From: Limnochordaceae bacterium
Lineage (GTDB): Bacteria; Bacillota; Limnochordia; Limnochordales; Geochordaceae
DNA length: 64,000 nt
Direction of reading: 5' to 3'
Assembly (NCBI GenBank): GCA_014896295.1
Contig: JADBKR010000004.1
Location: 62,001 to 126,000, forward strand
This document shows, one piece after another, positions 53,037 through 62,521 of the stretch. Numbering within the stretch: the stretch's first letter is position 1; every line of letters begins with the position of its first letter. Below the pieces are notes generated by a model. The model was not told the DNA's origin and made no database searches. It worked only from the letters and a program-made list of their open reading frames with translations. A program made the position numbers and the translations under genes.

Positions 53037-54017
53037 TCACTTGAATCCGGTGAGGGCGAAGCCCCGGATATAGTGGCGCTGCATGGCCAGGAAAACCACA
53101 ATCGTCGGCACCACCGCCATGGCCGTCGCGGCCTGCAGCCGGCCCGCACTGAGAGCCGTGGAGTAGGCCGTCGCCATCATCCGGATGCCGACGGGCACGG
53201 TCATGAGGTGCGGAGCCGACGTCGTGACGATGAGGGGCCACAAGAGGTAGTTCCACTGCCCGATGAACGTGAAGATGGCGACCGTCGCCAGCGCGGGCCG
53301 GGTGAGCGGCAGCATGATCCGGGCCCAGATCCCGAGCTCGGAGGCGCCGTCGATGCGGGCTGCGTCCAGCAGTTCGTCCGGGACGCTCATCATGAACTGG
53401 CGCATGAGGAAGATACCCCACGCGCTGACGGCGAAGGGCAGGATGAGGGCCATGTGCGACTGCAGCGCGCCGACCCCGCCCATGCCCAGCCAGTCGTTGC
53501 CGCCCATGAGCGGCAGGCGCTTCAGGATGTAGTACACGGGCACGAGAAACAGGAACGCCGGGAACATCATGGTCGACAGGAAGAAGGCGAAGATGGCGTC
53601 CCGGCCGGGGAAGTGGAGCTTCGTGAGGGCATAGCCGGCGAGCGAGCTCGTCGCCAGCACGAGGAGCGTCACGGCGGACGAGACGATCGCGCTGTTGGCG
53701 AAGTACAGCCCAAGAGGCACGTTGGGATCCCGCAGGACCTCGGCGTAGTGCTGCCATTGCGGCACCTCCGGCCACCAGACGGGCGGGATGCGGATGCTCT
53801 CCTGGTAGGTCATGAGCGAGGCGCTGATCATCCAGAAAAAGGGCAGGAACATGGCCGCAGCCACCAGCGCGATGACGCCGTAGCGCACCACGCCGAGCGC
53901 TACCCGGCCGGCCCGCCGGTGTGGCGGCAGCTTCCCACGCACCGCCGTGACGGCGCCTGCGTGCGTGCGAGCCGCAGCGACGCGACCGTGGCCGGCGACC
54001 ACTGATGGGTCACTCAT
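53037..54017 (-). CDS. CUT1 sugar ABC transporter permease (MalG type)
   Basis: Inner-membrane permease, 326 aa. FLPFFWMISASLMTYQESI, WQHYAEVLRDPNVPLGLYF, the helix FFLSTMMFPAFLFLVPVYYI, the EAA loop LLDAARIDGASELGIWARIMLPL and GQWNYLLWPLIVTTSAPHLM are typical. The N-terminal 40 residues are basic and cytoplasmic. It overlaps the upstream permease by 8 bp. It belongs to the operon with GH42 and GH130 and probably imports a mannose- or galactose-containing oligosaccharide (inference). Confidence 0.93.
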   Translation of the reverse strand: MSDPSVVAGHGRVAAARTHAGAVTAVRGKLPPHRRAGRVALGVVRYGVIALVAAAMFLPFFWMISASLMTYQESIRIPPVWWPEVPQWQHYAEVLRDPNVPLGLYFANSAIVSSAVTLLVLATSSLAGYALTKLHFPGRDAIFAFFLSTMMFPAFLFLVPVYYILKRLPLMGGNDWLGMGGVGALQSHMALILPFAVSAWGIFLMRQFMMSVPDELLDAARIDGASELGIWARIMLPLTRPALATVAIFTFIGQWNYLLWPLIVTTSAPHLMTVPVGIRMMATAYSTALSAGRLQAATAMAVVPTIVVFLAMQRHYIRGFALTGFK

Positions 54018-54923
54018 AGGCTTCGAGACCTCCCCGGCGCAGGACGCGCAGCAGGATGAGGGTCACCACGAAGATGATCACGAACAATAACAGCGCACCG
54101 GCCGTCGCCCGTCCTGCCCGGAGGTTGCGGAACGCAGTCGTGTAAAGGTAAAGCGCCACGACCATGACCGCTCGCGCCGGGGTCGTCCCTGACTCCGTGC
54201 CGCCGAGCGCCATGGCATAGACCAGGTCGAACACCTGCCATGCTCCGATCAGCCCCGTCACCGACAAGAAGAGCACCGTGGGCCGCAGCATCGGCAGCGT
54301 CACGTGCCAGAACTCGTGCCAGGCCCCGCGCCGTCGATGCGCGCCGCATCGTAGTACTGGGGCGGCACGTTGCGCAGGCCCGCGATGAAGACGATCACCG
54401 TGGCCCCGACGCCGGCCCAGATGGCGGTCGCCATGATGGAGGGAAGGGCCAGCTCGGCGCTCGAAAGCCACTGCTGCGGCGGCAGCCCCACCAGGCGCAG
54501 GATCTCGTTGAGGTACCCGTGCGCCGGGTGGTAGATGCCGCCCCAGATACGCCCTACGGCAATGGCCGGCGTCACGACCGGGGCGAAGATCAGGAACCGC
54601 CACAACGGCCCGCCCCGGGCATTGTTGATCAGGAGCGCGATCAACAGCGCCACGGCCATGCCGATGAACACGGTGCCAAGGGCGTATATGACGGTGTTGC
54701 GCAGCGCGGCGCCGAACATGTCGTCCTCTTGCAACAGGTAGAGATAGTTGCTCAACCCGACCTTGCGCGCTCGCTCGAGCGGCGTGAGCAAGTTCCAGTT
54801 GGTGAACGAAATGTACACCGACATCCCCACGGGGATCAGCAGGAAGACGGCGTAAAACAGGAGCGCGGGCGACAAGAACGCGTACCCCGTGATGGTTTGC
54901 CGGGCCTGCCGGGAAAGGGCCAT
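54010..54923 (-). CDS. CUT1 sugar ABC transporter permease (MalF type), frameshifted
   Basis: Partner permease. YAFLSPALLFYAVFLLIPVG, MSVYISFTNWNLLTPLER, IYALGTVFIGMAVALLIALL and the start of the EAA loop YYDAARIDGA are in frame; the frame breaks in the C4 run 54324-54327, and one added base gives AWHEFWHVTLPMLRPTVLF and ends LLRVLRRGGLEAYE, 304 aa in total. ATG 54923. The 95-bp gap to the binding-protein gene has no other feature. Confidence 0.88.
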
Positions 54924-55018
54924 GCCATCCGACCGCCTCTCGTAGTGCGAGGGCTGGGGCAGCGCGGGAGCCCCTCCTGGTCCCGGCGCCGCCCCGCACC
55001 GGACGGATCTCGACCGGC

Positions 55019-56377
55019 TCAGTACAGCTCTTTCAGGATCCCGTCGATCTTACCCGCCGCGTCGCCGAGGGCCTGCTGGCTGGTCTTCCTGCCGTGCCAC
55101 GCCTCCACGATCTCGTGCCACAGCACGCTCTTGATTTCGGCGCCCTGCAGCACGTTGGGCTCGTGGCGCGCATGGGCGAGCTCCTGTACGAAGACCCGGG
55201 TGTACAGGTCGTTGAGCTGGGCCGGGTGGCCGTTCAAGTCACCTTTCCGCGGCGGGATGCTGCCGATGTTGGTCGCCTGGTACGTGCCCATCAACGTCGT
55301 GCCGTTCTTGAGCGGCTGGGCCGCGAACCACCGGATGAAGTCCCACGCCTCCTTCCGCACCCGGCTGGAGGCGTTGACGCCCAGCCACCACGAATAGGCG
55401 GCATTGATGGACTTGCCACACAGCTCCGGCACCGGTGCTACGCCAACGGTGGCCTCGTACTCCTTACCGAAGCTCTGCACGAGCGTCGACTCGTACCAGG
55501 AGGCCATGATCATGGTGGAGACGCGCCCCTGCGGAAACTCCCAGACGCTCCCGGAGACGTCCGTCGCGCCCTTGCGGAACAGATCGAGCTCCGCCTCGAG
55601 CGCCTGGACTCCCTGGGGGCTGTTGAACATCGCCTTCTTGAAATCGGGAGCGAGGAACTCGCCGCCGCAGCTCCACAACAGGCCGAGGTACGGGTGGACG
55701 ACCGCCGACTCCCAGCCGGCCAGGAAGGCGAAACCGTAGCGTTCGATGGTCTTGTCCTTGCTGCGCTTGGTAAGCTTGGCACCCATGTCGACCAGTTCCG
55801 ACCAGACCTTGGGCGGCGCTCCGAACCCCGCCTCCTGGAGGTGCTTCTTGTTGTACACGAGGGCGTAGTTGCCGACTTCGAAGGGAATACCCCAAATCTC
55901 CCCATCCACGGTGGCGCCCTGGACGGCCACGGGAATGTAGTTGGCCTTCACGTCCTTGACGAGGTCGGCAGGCACGGGATCGAGCACGCCGTCCTGCACC
56001 AGCTGGGGCCCCCAGGTGTTGAGGACGCTGATGATGTCCGGCCCGGTGCCGGCTGCCTGAGCAACCAGGAGCTTGTTGAGGTATTCCTCCATGGGTACGC
56101 TCTGGAGCTCGATCTCGACGTCGGGATGGCTCTTCTGATACTCCTGAACGTACTGGCGCAGGCCCTTGGCGACCAGTTCCTTGTCCTTGTAGATCCCCTC
56201 GATCTGGAAGTCGCTCCAATGCACCTGCCACACGATGCGCTTCCTGGCCGCGCCGAGCGCGACCGCCGACCACACCATCGCGGCTGCCACAGAGACCGCT
56301 ACTACCATCACCGACCGGCGCCACCACCGCTTGTTGCTCACGGTCGAAAACACCCCTTTCCCCTGCTCATCGCCCAT
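55019..56377 (-). CDS. CUT1 sugar ABC transporter substrate-binding protein
   Basis: Extracytoplasmic binding protein, 452 aa. The signal region is RRSVMVVAVSVAAAMVWSAV; the mature part starts near ARKRIVWQVHWSDF. GTGPDIISVLNTWGPQLVQDG, GEIWGIPFEVGNYALVYNKK and the PQGRVSTMIMASWYEST segment are typical of SBP_bac_1 proteins. The ATG at 56377 is used, but GTG codons 24 or 39 nt downstream have a better purine-rich site (AGGGGAAAGGGG) and would give a more usual signal-peptide length. It is encoded 23 bp after the GH42 gene. Confidence 0.92.
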   Translation of the reverse strand: MGDEQGKGVFSTVSNKRWWRRSVMVVAVSVAAAMVWSAVALGAARKRIVWQVHWSDFQIEGIYKDKELVAKGLRQYVQEYQKSHPDVEIELQSVPMEEYLNKLLVAQAAGTGPDIISVLNTWGPQLVQDGVLDPVPADLVKDVKANYIPVAVQGATVDGEIWGIPFEVGNYALVYNKKHLQEAGFGAPPKVWSELVDMGAKLTKRSKDKTIERYGFAFLAGWESAVVHPYLGLLWSCGGEFLAPDFKKAMFNSPQGVQALEAELDLFRKGATDVSGSVWEFPQGRVSTMIMASWYESTLVQSFGKEYEATVGVAPVPELCGKSINAAYSWWLGVNASSRVRKEAWDFIRWFAAQPLKNGTTLMGTYQATNIGSIPPRKGDLNGHPAQLNDLYTRVFVQELAHARHEPNVLQGAEIKSVLWHEIVEAWHGRKTSQQALGDAAGKIDGILKELY

Positions 56378-56400
56378 GGCTCACACGGGCCAAAGACCCC

Positions 56401-58824
56401 TCACTCCGGCCGGATCAGCACCACCGCCACGGCCCAGGGAAGGAGCCGCACGTCGTCCAGCACGATACGGGGCCGTCCGTCCGGCCCGGGCCGTACCGCC
56501 ACCTGATGCACCTTGCCGCTGCCAAGCGCGCCCGGCTGGCCGTCTTGCGCAGTCAGCTCTCGCAGCTCGAACCGGCCCGCCCCTGCCGGCGGGTCGACGG
56601 CCAGCCGCACCGCCAGCTCGTCGGCGGAGTGGTTGAACACGTACAGGATGCCGAACGGCCCCTGTTCCCTGGTCTCGCCCCTCGAGAGCCGGGCCTCCAC
56701 CTGTCCCGGCGAAGCGCCCTCGACCAGCACGGGCCGCCTGGCCCCGGCCGCTTGCGCGAACCCGGCGAGGAAGGCACCCGACGCCGGGTCCCGCTGTACG
56801 TGGTAAGCCAGGCTCACCCAGCTCCCGACCAGCACGGCCTGCCCGCGCCCTGCCCGGCGCACCGTCACGGCCGGCTCTCCATCTTGGAAACGGCCGACGA
56901 CCTCGGCCTCGAGCGGCTCCAGCGCCTGCTGGTAGAACGCCCCGGTGACCCTCCCCCCTTCGAAGCCGGAGACCCCGGGCGCCGGGTCGACGAACAGCAC
57001 CACCGGCTCCTGGAGATCTCGCCGCCCGGCCGTCCAGTGCTCCTGGGCTCCGAAGAGCTCGCGCAGGCCGGAGCCGGGTACCGACCGGTCGACCACGCCG
57101 GCCTCGTCGTTCCACCCCGTGCGGGCCTCGGCCACGACGGTGCCGCCGCCCTCCACGAAGGCGGCCAGCCCTCTCGCCACGTCCCGCCGCACCAGGATGG
57201 AAAAGGGCATGTAGATCACGCGGTAGCGGCCCACCTCGACGGGCTCCGGCCCGGGAGCGAGGCCGAGCGCGGCGCCGGGCCCAACATCATGGCCGGCCCA
57301 ACCGGCGTCGCCGCCTGCACCCGCGTGGCCGACCTCCTCGTGGACAGGGCGAGCAGCACCGCCCTGTGCCCCGCCGGCAAACCCGGCGATCTGGTCGGGG
57401 TGGACGAAGTCGACGGGATAGTGACGCTCGAAAAGCGCCCGGTACACCCCCAAGAGAGCCCTCGAGGGGACGTACGGCGACTTCTCCCGCAGGCAGCCCC
57501 AGAGGATGTTGGCATCGTTGTTCCAGAGGATCGCGGCGTCCGCCTGGGGCACCTGCGCGGCCGCGAAGAGGTCGGCGTAGCGGTCGACGAGGCGCGCCAC
57601 CTCCCCCGCGGCCTTTGAGCGCTCCGTCGGAGAGCCGTCCGGATGGGTCAAGCCGAAGCCGGCCGACTCGTAGCCGCGGCTCATCGGGCGCCATGCGTAG
57701 AAGTTGAGCCCTTTGGCCCCGTGGCTGATGGGCCCCCATGTCCACGCCCGGATATCGGCAGCGGTCACCGGCTCTGCGAACGTCCCGACGTATCCGTGCC
57801 CTCCCTGGAGCTCGCCGAGCCAGAAGGGCTTGCCCACCGAGGCGCACGCCGAACGCGTGCTGTCGAGGTACGCGCCGCGCACGGCGGGATCGGCGGTCTC
57901 CTTGGCCCCGACGTGCTTGGGGTAAAACGAGGTGCCCCATATGTCGACGACCTTCGTCACCGCCCAGTCGTCCGGCTCGCCCTGCTCGACCAGGGGCGTC
58001 ACCATCACCGCCGGTACCGCGGAGTGGCTGGTAACGGGATGGACGGGGTCGACCGACTTGATGGTCCGGGCGCGCCAGGCCAGGTCTTCCGTGATCTTGG
58101 CGATGATGAACCGCTGCCAGTCGATGAAGTCGGTGTAGGTCATGAGCGAAATGAAGCGGGGCGGGTCCACGGCCTCCCAGCTGCCGAACCCGCGGTACCA
58201 TGCCCGGTTGAGCGCCGCCAGGTCTTGGTAGCGGCCCTTCAACCACCGGCGGAACCGCTGCTTGGAGTGGTGGCAGTAACAGAAGAGGGCCGGCTGCGGC
58301 AGGTAGTCGAAGTACGCCCACTGGACGATGTGGGGCTCGCTCCACACGTCGTAGGCCAGGAAGGCCGGGTGGTCTTTGACGCGCTCGGCCACGGCCCGCA
58401 TGAAGTGCTCGGCCGCCTGGCGCACCCCGGGGTGGTCGTAGCAGAAGCCGGGAGACCCCTGCGAATCGATGGCCTGCCCGCCCTGGGAAACGTACCGGCT
58501 GTCGGGGAACTCCTGCAGGATCCAGTCGGGTGCCGAATCCAGGTACAGCTGCAGGACGACCCGCAGCCCCATCTCGCCCGCGTGGCGCAGCAGCCGGTCG
58601 AGCGCCTCGAAGTGGTACTCCCCCGGGGACGGCTCGCCCGAGGCCCAATCGATCCAGCCCCGCACCGTATTGAAGCCCGCTTCCCGGAGGTGAGCCAGGT
58701 CCCGGCGCACGATGTCGTCCCCGTCGGGCCCCAGGGGCTCGACCATGGTCGCCCGGGAGGGGCCTGCGGTGTACCACGCCGCCACGGGCAAGAAAGGCCG
58801 GGGTAGGGCGGAACCGTTCGTCAC
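56401..58824 (-). CDS. GH42-like beta-galactosidase
   Basis: Glycoside hydrolase, about 807 aa, family 42-like. The (beta/alpha)8 domain starts FLPVAAWYTAGPSRATMV and includes YDVWSEPHIVQWAYFDYLPQ with a candidate acid/base Glu, RYQDLAALNRAWYRGFGSWE (a GH42 landmark) and PFWLGELQGGHGYVG with a candidate nucleophile. A trimerisation-type domain (AILWNNDANILWG; VGRYRVIYMPFSILV) and a C-terminal beta-domain follow. GTG 58824 follows AAGGAGG. A Gly/Ala-rich stretch of about 45 residues (near 57240-57385) interrupts the second domain and could hide a pair of compensating indels. No signal peptide. First gene of the importer operon. Confidence 0.85.
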   Translation of the reverse strand: MTNGSALPRPFLPVAAWYTAGPSRATMVEPLGPDGDDIVRRDLAHLREAGFNTVRGWIDWASGEPSPGEYHFEALDRLLRHAGEMGLRVVLQLYLDSAPDWILQEFPDSRYVSQGGQAIDSQGSPGFCYDHPGVRQAAEHFMRAVAERVKDHPAFLAYDVWSEPHIVQWAYFDYLPQPALFCYCHHSKQRFRRWLKGRYQDLAALNRAWYRGFGSWEAVDPPRFISLMTYTDFIDWQRFIIAKITEDLAWRARTIKSVDPVHPVTSHSAVPAVMVTPLVEQGEPDDWAVTKVVDIWGTSFYPKHVGAKETADPAVRGAYLDSTRSACASVGKPFWLGELQGGHGYVGTFAEPVTAADIRAWTWGPISHGAKGLNFYAWRPMSRGYESAGFGLTHPDGSPTERSKAAGEVARLVDRYADLFAAAQVPQADAAILWNNDANILWGCLREKSPYVPSRALLGVYRALFERHYPVDFVHPDQIAGFAGGAQGGAARPVHEEVGHAGAGGDAGWAGHDVGPGAALGLAPGPEPVEVGRYRVIYMPFSILVRRDVARGLAAFVEGGGTVVAEARTGWNDEAGVVDRSVPGSGLRELFGAQEHWTAGRRDLQEPVVLFVDPAPGVSGFEGGRVTGAFYQQALEPLEAEVVGRFQDGEPAVTVRRAGRGQAVLVGSWVSLAYHVQRDPASGAFLAGFAQAAGARRPVLVEGASPGQVEARLSRGETREQGPFGILYVFNHSADELAVRLAVDPPAGAGRFELRELTAQDGQPGALGSGKVHQVAVRPGPDGRPRIVLDDVRLLPWAVAVVLIRPE

Positions 58825-58903
58825 TGCCGCCTGCCTCCTTCGTCGTTCTCGCCTGCCCCTGCGTCTCGATGGGATTGGCAGGAACTGGATGCGCGAGGGC
58901 AGA

Positions 58904-58928
58904 TATATTGATGTAACAATGGGTTGTT
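58904..58928. promoter_or_regulatory. AT-rich promoter-like patch with inverted repeat between GH42 and GH20 genes
   Basis: TATATT (58904-58909) is a plausible -10 for the plus-strand GH20 gene, and AACAA-TGGG-TTGTT (58915-58928) is a perfect 5-bp inverted repeat beside it. This is the only AT-rich stretch in the 203-bp divergent gap, so both operons may be controlled here. No matching -35 was found. Confidence 0.35.
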
Positions 58929-59027
58929 CGACCTCGCGCACCAGGATCCTGCCACCGATTGCAGGAGCGAGGATAGGAGGAGGCCAAACGCCCGGGACGA
59001 AGCCCTTCGCCGGGAGGCGATGGGGCC

Positions 59028-61091
59028 ATGGCCGGCGCGAGGCTGAGGGTGGACTTCCGTAGGCTCCCCGAGGAGCTGCGAGCAGGGTTGAAGGCGATCA
59101 TCGCCGATCGTCCCGAGCACTTCTGTGTGGCGGGCGAGCCGACCGGCTGCGCGTGCGGTGACGGGAAGTGCACCCCTATCGACCTCACCTTCGCTCGGGA
59201 TGAAGCGCTGCGGGACAGGCTGGCGCTGGCGGTCGACATGGAGCAGGATGGCCGAGAGGTACGGGTCGCATACGGGCAGAAGGCAGCAGCGTTCCGGGCG
59301 CTGGGGCGGCTGCTCGGCCAGCTCGTCGCCGGCAACGGCGACGGCGTCGCCATCTCGCCGTTCCGCGAAACGTCCCGGTTCGATACTCTGGGGATCATGG
59401 TCGACGCGTCCCGCAACGGCGTGTTGCGGGTCGACGTCGCCAAACGGCTGCTGCGCCACGTGGCGCTGATGGGCATCAATGCGTGCATGCTCTACACCGA
59501 GGACACCTACGAGGTGCCGGGGCAGCCCTTCTTCGGGTACCTGCGTGGGCGCTACACCCGCGACGAGCTCGAGGAGCTCGACGGCTACGCGTTCGACCTG
59601 GGCATCGAGATGATCCCCTGTATCCAGACGCTGGCCCACCTCGAACAGGTTCTGCAGTGGCCGGCTTTCCAGGAGGTCCGGGACACGGCCGGCGTGCTCC
59701 TGGCCGAAGACGAGAAGACCTATGAGCTCGTGGAGAAGATGATCCTGGCCGCCAGCAGCCCCTTCCGCACCAAGCGCATTCACGTGGGAATGGACGAGGC
59801 GTGGGGGATCGGCACCGGGCGCTACAAGGAGTTCCATGGCGAAAGGCGTCCCTTTGACGTTCTCAACGCCCACCTGGGGAGGGTGCGGGAGATCTGCCGG
59901 CGGCACGGTCTGCGGCCGATGATCTGGAGCGACATGTACTTCCGGCTCGGTTCCAAGACTCACGATTACTACGACAGGGAGACCGTCATCCCCGAGGACG
60001 TCAAGCGGGCCATTCCCAAAGACGTCGATCTGGTCTACTGGGACTACTACCACCTGGACCCCGACTTTTACGCGGAGTGGATCGATCGCCACCGGGAGCT
60101 GGGGTCCGATCCGGTGATGGCGGGCGGCGTCTGGACGTGGGACCGGTTGTGGGCTTCGCTGCCGTTTTCGTTCACGACGACGGACGCCTGCATGCGGGCG
60201 TGCAAGCAGAAGGGTCTGCGGGAAGCGTTCGTCACGATGTGGGGCGACGACGGCATGGAGTGCGACGTCTTGAGCGCTCTGCCGGGGATCCAGTTTTTCG
60301 CCGAGCATGGTTATACAGCGGGGGAGGCGGTCGACCAGCACCTGCTGCGCCTCAACTTCCGGGGCGCGTGCGGGGCCGATGCCGACTTCGACGACTGGGT
60401 GAAGGCGAGCGAGGTCGACGCCCCGCCCGGCGTCGACGACCCGGGCAAGAGCCACGCCAACCCCGGCAAGTGGCTGCTGTGGCAGGATCCCCTGCTGGCG
60501 GTGATGGACCCGCTGGTGGAGGGCTTGCCGGTGCGGGAGCACTATGAGAGGCTGGCACGGGCGCTGTTTGCGGCGGCGGAGAAAGCGGGCCGGAGCAAGA
60601 GGGAGGGCGGCGCGAGAGACGATGGACGGCAGGAGGACGGCAGAGCGAGCCGAGCGGAGACGGACCGCGGCTTCAACTGGGGCCGGCGGCTCCTCCTCCC
60701 CGCCTACCTCGCGCACGCCCTGGCCCTGAAGAGCGAGCTACGCCGGCGGCTGGCCGAGGCCTACGCGAAGGATGACCGGGCCACGCTGCGGCAGATGGCA
60801 GCCACCGACATCCCCGCGCTGCAGGCAGCCGTCGACGAACTGTGGAAAGTCCACCGCGACATGTGGATGGCCACGTACAAGCCGTTCGGATGGGAAGTGA
60901 TCGAGAGGCGGTACGGCGGCCTTCAGGCGCGGCTGGCGACGTTGGCCGACCGGATCGCCGGCTACCTGAACGACGAGCTCGACGCCATCCCCGAACTCGA
61001 AGCCAAGCTGGAGAGGCCCATGGAGTCGCCTCCGGGCTCGCTGCCGGAAGTGCATTACGCCAGGGTCGCCACGCCCAGCACGATCAAGTGA
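59028..61091 (+). CDS. GH20-family beta-N-acetylhexosaminidase
   Basis: Exo-acting hexosaminidase, 687 aa, removing terminal GlcNAc or GalNAc; no signal peptide, so cytoplasmic. An N-terminal alpha/beta domain (residues 1-115) precedes the barrel, which starts DTLGIMVDASRNGVLRVDV. The catalytic pair is in IHVGMDEAWGIG, a variant of the family HxGxDE motif; MIWSDMYFRLG and GGVWTWDRLWA follow. It resembles the Paenibacillus-type GH20C enzymes in architecture. A charged low-complexity loop (KREGGARDDGRQEDGRASR) precedes a helical C-terminal domain. Divergent from the GH42-importer operon. Confidence 0.88.
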   Translation: MAGARLRVDFRRLPEELRAGLKAIIADRPEHFCVAGEPTGCACGDGKCTPIDLTFARDEALRDRLALAVDMEQDGREVRVAYGQKAAAFRALGRLLGQLVAGNGDGVAISPFRETSRFDTLGIMVDASRNGVLRVDVAKRLLRHVALMGINACMLYTEDTYEVPGQPFFGYLRGRYTRDELEELDGYAFDLGIEMIPCIQTLAHLEQVLQWPAFQEVRDTAGVLLAEDEKTYELVEKMILAASSPFRTKRIHVGMDEAWGIGTGRYKEFHGERRPFDVLNAHLGRVREICRRHGLRPMIWSDMYFRLGSKTHDYYDRETVIPEDVKRAIPKDVDLVYWDYYHLDPDFYAEWIDRHRELGSDPVMAGGVWTWDRLWASLPFSFTTTDACMRACKQKGLREAFVTMWGDDGMECDVLSALPGIQFFAEHGYTAGEAVDQHLLRLNFRGACGADADFDDWVKASEVDAPPGVDDPGKSHANPGKWLLWQDPLLAVMDPLVEGLPVREHYERLARALFAAAEKAGRSKREGGARDDGRQEDGRASRAETDRGFNWGRRLLLPAYLAHALALKSELRRRLAEAYAKDDRATLRQMAATDIPALQAAVDELWKVHRDMWMATYKPFGWEVIERRYGGLQARLATLADRIAGYLNDELDAIPELEAKLERPMESPPGSLPEVHYARVATPSTIK

Positions 61092-61132
61092 GAGAGGGCC
61101 CGCCTGGTAGAAGCTACGGAAGTGCTGCATGA

Positions 61133-61176
61133 AGCGGATTGGGGATGGGCCCAATTGGCCCCATCCCCAATCCGCT
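61133..61176. terminator. long hairpin between converging genes (bidirectional terminator candidate)
   Basis: A perfect 17-bp inverted repeat (61133-61149 with 61160-61176) with a 10-nt loop that itself contains CCAATTGG. It lies between the ends of the GH20 gene and the minus-strand binding-protein gene. No T-run on either side. Confidence 0.6.
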
Positions 61177-61199
61177 GGGATCGCGCTCCCAGCCGGTGC

Positions 61200-62504
61200 C
61201 TACCGGAGCAGCTTACCGTTGACGGGCTTTCCTTTCATGAAGGCAGCAATTTCGTCAGCTGCTGCCTGCGGGGAGATTTGTCCCAGCAGCGCCTTCTGGA
61301 CGGCCACGATGGTCGTTTGCACCAATTCGTCATACCAGGTCACCTGGGGCAGCGCTCGCGCCACCGCCGACTGTGCCCCGAATTGGCTCCAATACGGATA
61401 CTTCTTCAGGAGCACAGGGTCGTTGTAGAGTTCCTTGAACAGCGGTAGGCTCCCAATAGTCATGGCTCGCTCGCGATCCCGCTCTTTCGAGATCATGAAC
61501 TGAATGTAGCGCCAGGCCGCATCCTTGTGGCGGCTCGTCTTGGGAATAGCAAACGCCTCGGGCAGCGTCAGCGTGGCCTGTTGAGAAGCTTCCTTGGCAG
61601 GCAAGTACCGGGCCACTTCGACCTGTCCGACTACGCGCGAGCGCGACGGGTCGTTGGCATAGCTGTACGTCACCGGAGGTCCCTGGAAGAAGAACGCTGT
61701 GGACCCGCGGTAGAAGAGGTCAGCCGCCGCCTCTTGTGACAGCGTCACGCTTGAGGGGTGCACGATCCTGTAATCCCGCAGCATCTTGGTCATGAACTCC
61801 AGTGCGTCCAACGCCGGCCGACGGTTGATCGTCACCGTTCCCTGCTGCCGGTCGAAGTAGTTGGCGCCGAAGCTATACAGATAAAAGGCCACAGAGTTGC
61901 CCAACGCCCATTCCTGGTTCCAGTATTCGGCCGACGCGTAGTCCGCCACTTTGGCCTGCTGCAGCTTCCTGCCCTGCGCGACTACCTCATCCCACGTGCG
62001 CGGGGGCACCGCGAGCCCAGCCTTGTCCAGCATGGCCTTGTTGTAGAAGAAGAACCGGGTGTCGTTGTTCCACGGAATGCCGAGGACGTGCTCTCCCTGC
62101 GTGAAGGTCTTCAGCAACCCGGGCACCAATTCGTCCAGATATGCTTTGCTCGTATACCGTTCCAGAGGCTCGACCCAGCCTGCCTCGGCAAACTTCGCGA
62201 CCCATCCGTTGTCGAACTCGATGACGTCGTACGTTCCGCCGCCGGTCGCCATGTCCGTGAGTACCTTGTCGGCCACCTCGTCCCACGACATCTGGATGAA
62301 CTCTACCTGGATACCGGTGGCTTGCTCGAATTCCCGTGTCTGCTTCTCCCAAATGCCCACCAGGTCCATCTCATGGCGAGGCATGATCACGGTAATCCGA
62401 TCCGCGGCCAGGACGCTACCGCTCAGCGCACCGGCCAACAGTACTGCAACCAAGGTGCCTACCATGAGTCTGCATCGAAAGCATCCGTTCCGGGCCACTT
62501 TCAC
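61200..62504 (-). CDS. CUT1 sugar ABC transporter substrate-binding protein
   Basis: Extracytoplasmic binding protein, 434 aa. The signal peptide ends SGSVLAAD. DRITVIMPRHEMDLVGIWEK, QATGIQVEFIQMSWDEVADK, TYDVIEFDNGWVAKFAEAGW and VLGIPWNNDTRFFFYNKAML are typical of SBP_bac_1 sugar-binding proteins, as is DLFYRGSTAFFFQGPP. GTG 62504 has AAGGGGG close upstream. It is encoded downstream of its two permeases, the reverse of the other CUT1 sets in this window. The ligand is unknown. Confidence 0.93.
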   Translation of the reverse strand: MKVARNGCFRCRLMVGTLVAVLLAGALSGSVLAADRITVIMPRHEMDLVGIWEKQTREFEQATGIQVEFIQMSWDEVADKVLTDMATGGGTYDVIEFDNGWVAKFAEAGWVEPLERYTSKAYLDELVPGLLKTFTQGEHVLGIPWNNDTRFFFYNKAMLDKAGLAVPPRTWDEVVAQGRKLQQAKVADYASAEYWNQEWALGNSVAFYLYSFGANYFDRQQGTVTINRRPALDALEFMTKMLRDYRIVHPSSVTLSQEAAADLFYRGSTAFFFQGPPVTYSYANDPSRSRVVGQVEVARYLPAKEASQQATLTLPEAFAIPKTSRHKDAAWRYIQFMISKERDRERAMTIGSLPLFKELYNDPVLLKKYPYWSQFGAQSAVARALPQVTWYDELVQTTIVAVQKALLGQISPQAAADEIAAFMKGKPVNGKLLR

Positions 62505-62521
62505 TACCCCCTTCTTATTAC

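Noticed and set aside
57287-59488. 733-codon minus-strand frame across the GH42 start and GH20 N-terminus
   Set aside because: It crosses two divergent genes in non-coding frames and has no motif; the conserved GH42 and GH20 frames explain the DNA.
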